From positions 1-6,567 of the forward strand of contig CAIYWM010000630.1 of NCBI GenBank assembly GCA_903929895.1: a DNA stretch of 6,567 nt, written 5' to 3'. Under the pieces are notes generated by a model, which saw only the letters and a list, made by a program, of their open reading frames with translations, was not told where the DNA came from and searched no databases. Shown piece by piece: positions 5,633 through 6,567 of the stretch (within the stretch, counting starts at the first letter, position 1; every line of letters begins with the position of its first letter). The translations under genes were made by a program, and so were the position numbers. The stretch is from an uncultured Alphaproteobacteria bacterium (lineage in GTDB: Bacteria; Pseudomonadota; Alphaproteobacteria; Reyranellales; Reyranellaceae).

Positions 5633-6072
5633 GCGGCAACCAGGGCCAGGCTGAAAGGCCGTCCATATGGTGCCCGGTCGCCCCTGGAGACAGTTGGCGC
5701 GGGAACTAATGGCGGGGGATTGGAACCTGGAATCCAAAGCTCTTTGCATAGCGGTGCGGGTTGCTGGGGGGCAGTTTAGGACTCTGCGTCCGAGAGCCTC
5801 TGCCGCCCTTTCAACTGGGACTTCATGATGCGATTCTTGGCCGCCAGGCACTCGTTTCACGCCAACGGTTCCTTGTCCACCGTCCCCGTCACGTAGGCCA
5901 GGATACGCACCCGATCCATAACCGCCCCCTGCCTGTCCTGGCCGCGGAGACGGGTGCCGAAAGAACTGTTCGAGAAACTACCGCGACTGATCGACGGGCT
6001 TCGACGACGACCGGCTCCGGCATAAGACCGAACGGGGCGGATCCGTCACCGCCACGAGAGGGGTGCGTTTTC

Positions 6073-6252
6073 ATGGCGAGGGGAAGGGCCAAATTGAGCG
6101 ACAAAAGCTCTTTCGAGACGGTGGAGGCGGCAGAAGCGCCGGGAAAATGGCGCAGGCCGCCCACGGCTTCATCGGAACCCGAAGGGATGGCACGGTTCTC
6201 GCGGTTCCAAGGGTTCATCCGGGGAATGTCGGGTGATAGGTTGTCGGGATGA
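6073..6252 (+). CDS. Possible small protein (59 aa) overlapping the next gene by ATGA
   Basis: ATG 6073 has a strong ribosome site, GAGAGGGG (6056-6063), with a 9-nt spacer. Its TGA (6250-6252) overlaps the ATG of the following gene (6249-6251) as ATGA, the usual sign of translational coupling. The product is basic and polar: MARGRAKLSDKSSFETVEAA near the start, then a Pro-containing linker, and ARFSRFQGFIRGMSGDRLSG at the end. There is no membrane segment or known domain. The segment FSRFQGFI is written by three 9-nt units (CGGTTCTCG, CGGTTCCAA, GGGTTCATC at 6193-6219 less two bases at the end). Wobble positions look less GC-biased than in neighbouring genes, and no homologue comes to mind, so it may be a chance reading frame in a leader. 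The opposite strand is also open here, which lowers confidence. Confidence 0.4.
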   Translation: MARGRAKLSDKSSFETVEAAEAPGKWRRPPTASSEPEGMARFSRFQGFIRGMSGDRLSG

Positions 6253-6567
6253 CATTGACCCCGCGGCTTGCAACGGGTCCCGGCACGTCCTTGCTGGACC
6301 GGCCGTTCCTCGATCGGGCGCGCAGCAACCTGCAGCGGGTCCGGCTGGCACTCGGCGCCAGAGGCGTCGCCTGGGCGACCGCCGCCGGACTGGTGGCGCT
6401 TGGCTGCGGCGCGGCAGCGCTGACCGACGTCGCCATGTCGTTGGGAGCGACCGAGGTCGAGCACAGCCGCAACAAGGCGGCCGAGATCCGGACCCTCGAC
6501 CAGAGCAATCGCGCCTTGATGCGCAGCATATTTGCCCTGTCCACCGGCCGGCGGCAGCTCGCCGAGA
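6249..6567 (+). CDS. Membrane protein with N-terminal helix and predicted coiled coil, 5' part only
   Basis: ATG 6249 is the first possible start after an in-frame TAG at 6237-6239, and the frame stays open to the window end (106 codons visible). A basic stretch (residues 17-39, including DRPFLDRARSNLQRVR) precedes one hydrophobic segment at about 39-66 (VAWATAAGLVALGCGAAALT). After it comes a charged, heptad-like helix (about 68-93, EVEHSRNKAAEIRTLDQSNRAL). The layout is that of a single-pass inner-membrane protein with a periplasmic coiled coil, as found in some sensor kinases and some peptidoglycan-processing factors. I cannot choose between these from this part. The ribosome site is weak (AGG at -12 to -10), which fits translation coupled to the small frame that overlaps its start. 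Confidence 0.65.
   Translation, partial: MTLTPRLATGPGTSLLDRPFLDRARSNLQRVRLALGARGVAWATAAGLVALGCGAAALTDVAMSLGATEVEHSRNKAAEIRTLDQSNRALMRSIFALSTGRRQLAE

Larger units (their letters stand above)
5402..6072. other. Long intergenic region without a convincing gene
   Basis: About 670 nt separate the minus-strand binding-protein gene from the first plausible plus-strand gene. No frame shows a recognisable protein with a ribosome site and a start. It holds two TTTGCA-type inverted repeats and a 12-bp palindrome (listed separately). In the leader of the binding-protein gene there is a stem GCCCCG/CGGGGC (5426-5431 with 5451-5456) that leaves the ribosome site free. Further out are a hairpin at 5613-5632, a lone TTTGCA at 5743-5748 sharing TCTTTGCA with the first repeat, and a short TTGGA/TCCAA pair (5720-5737). 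I found no convincing -35/-10 pair on either strand, no tRNA and no transposon end. Confidence 0.6.

Noticed and set aside
4427..5779. Plus-strand open frame of 450 codons opposite the binding-protein gene
   Set aside because: Length comes from lack of stops in GC-rich DNA. It runs antisense to a clear PhnD-type protein and then through the operator region.
5954..6025. GTG-start 23-codon frame encoding an amphipathic-looking peptide (LFEKLPRLIDGLRRRPAPA)
   Set aside because: Too short to distinguish from chance; only a weak GGAG in front and no context supporting a peptide gene.
6175..6198. GGAAC-N16-GTT, resembling the alphaproteobacterial general-stress sigma factor promoter
   Set aside because: The fourth base of the usual CGTT -10 is G and the spacing to a four-base -10 is one short. 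It lies inside the candidate small gene and CGGTTC is repeated there for other reasons.
5889..6464. Minus-strand 191-codon frame across the divergent region
   Set aside because: Half of it is antisense to the membrane protein gene at 6249, no ribosome site precedes its start, and the product is low-complexity and Arg/Gly-rich.

Overview
The window is high-GC DNA with the gene content and codon use of an alphaproteobacterium, possibly Rhodospirillales-like. That placement is an inference from protein style only, since no rRNA or tRNA is present. Nothing looks like an insertion sequence, CRISPR array or phage.

Layout. Bases 1-665 (+) hold the last 69 codons of a GMC-family FAD oxidoreductase, followed 11 nt later by a 147-aa protein resembling the gluconate 2-dehydrogenase subunit 3 family. 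Convergent to these, on the minus strand, lie a small predicted lipoprotein (675-1037) and a complete 425-aa acyl-CoA dehydrogenase of the ACAD10/ACAD11-like type (1128-2405). A GC-rich hairpin plus T-tract between these two genes looks like the dehydrogenase terminator, and its loop contains a perfect TTGACA that could serve the lipoprotein gene.

Bases 2640-5401 (-) form a two-gene sensory unit. A secreted PhnD-type periplasmic binding protein (4568-5401) is followed 25 nt later by a membrane hybrid histidine kinase (sensor, HAMP, HisKA, HATPase, receiver; 2640-4542). The kinase is split by a single-base frameshift near 3612-3618, so as sequenced it is two fragments. No permease, ATPase or separate response regulator lies beside it in the window. 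The simplest reading is that the binding protein feeds ligand information to the kinase rather than serving an import system.

Bases 5402-6072 contain no convincing gene. The part nearest the binding-protein gene carries two inverted repeats of the form TTTGCA-N3-TGCAAA, exactly 40 bp apart centre to centre, and a perfect 12-bp palindrome about 39 bp further in. This is the best regulatory candidate in the window. On the plus strand, a possible 59-aa small protein (6073-6252) overlaps by ATGA the start of a membrane protein gene (6249 onward) that runs off the window.

The most interesting item is the binding-protein/hybrid-kinase pair with its palindrome-rich upstream region. The frameshift must be resolved before the kinase is called functional.
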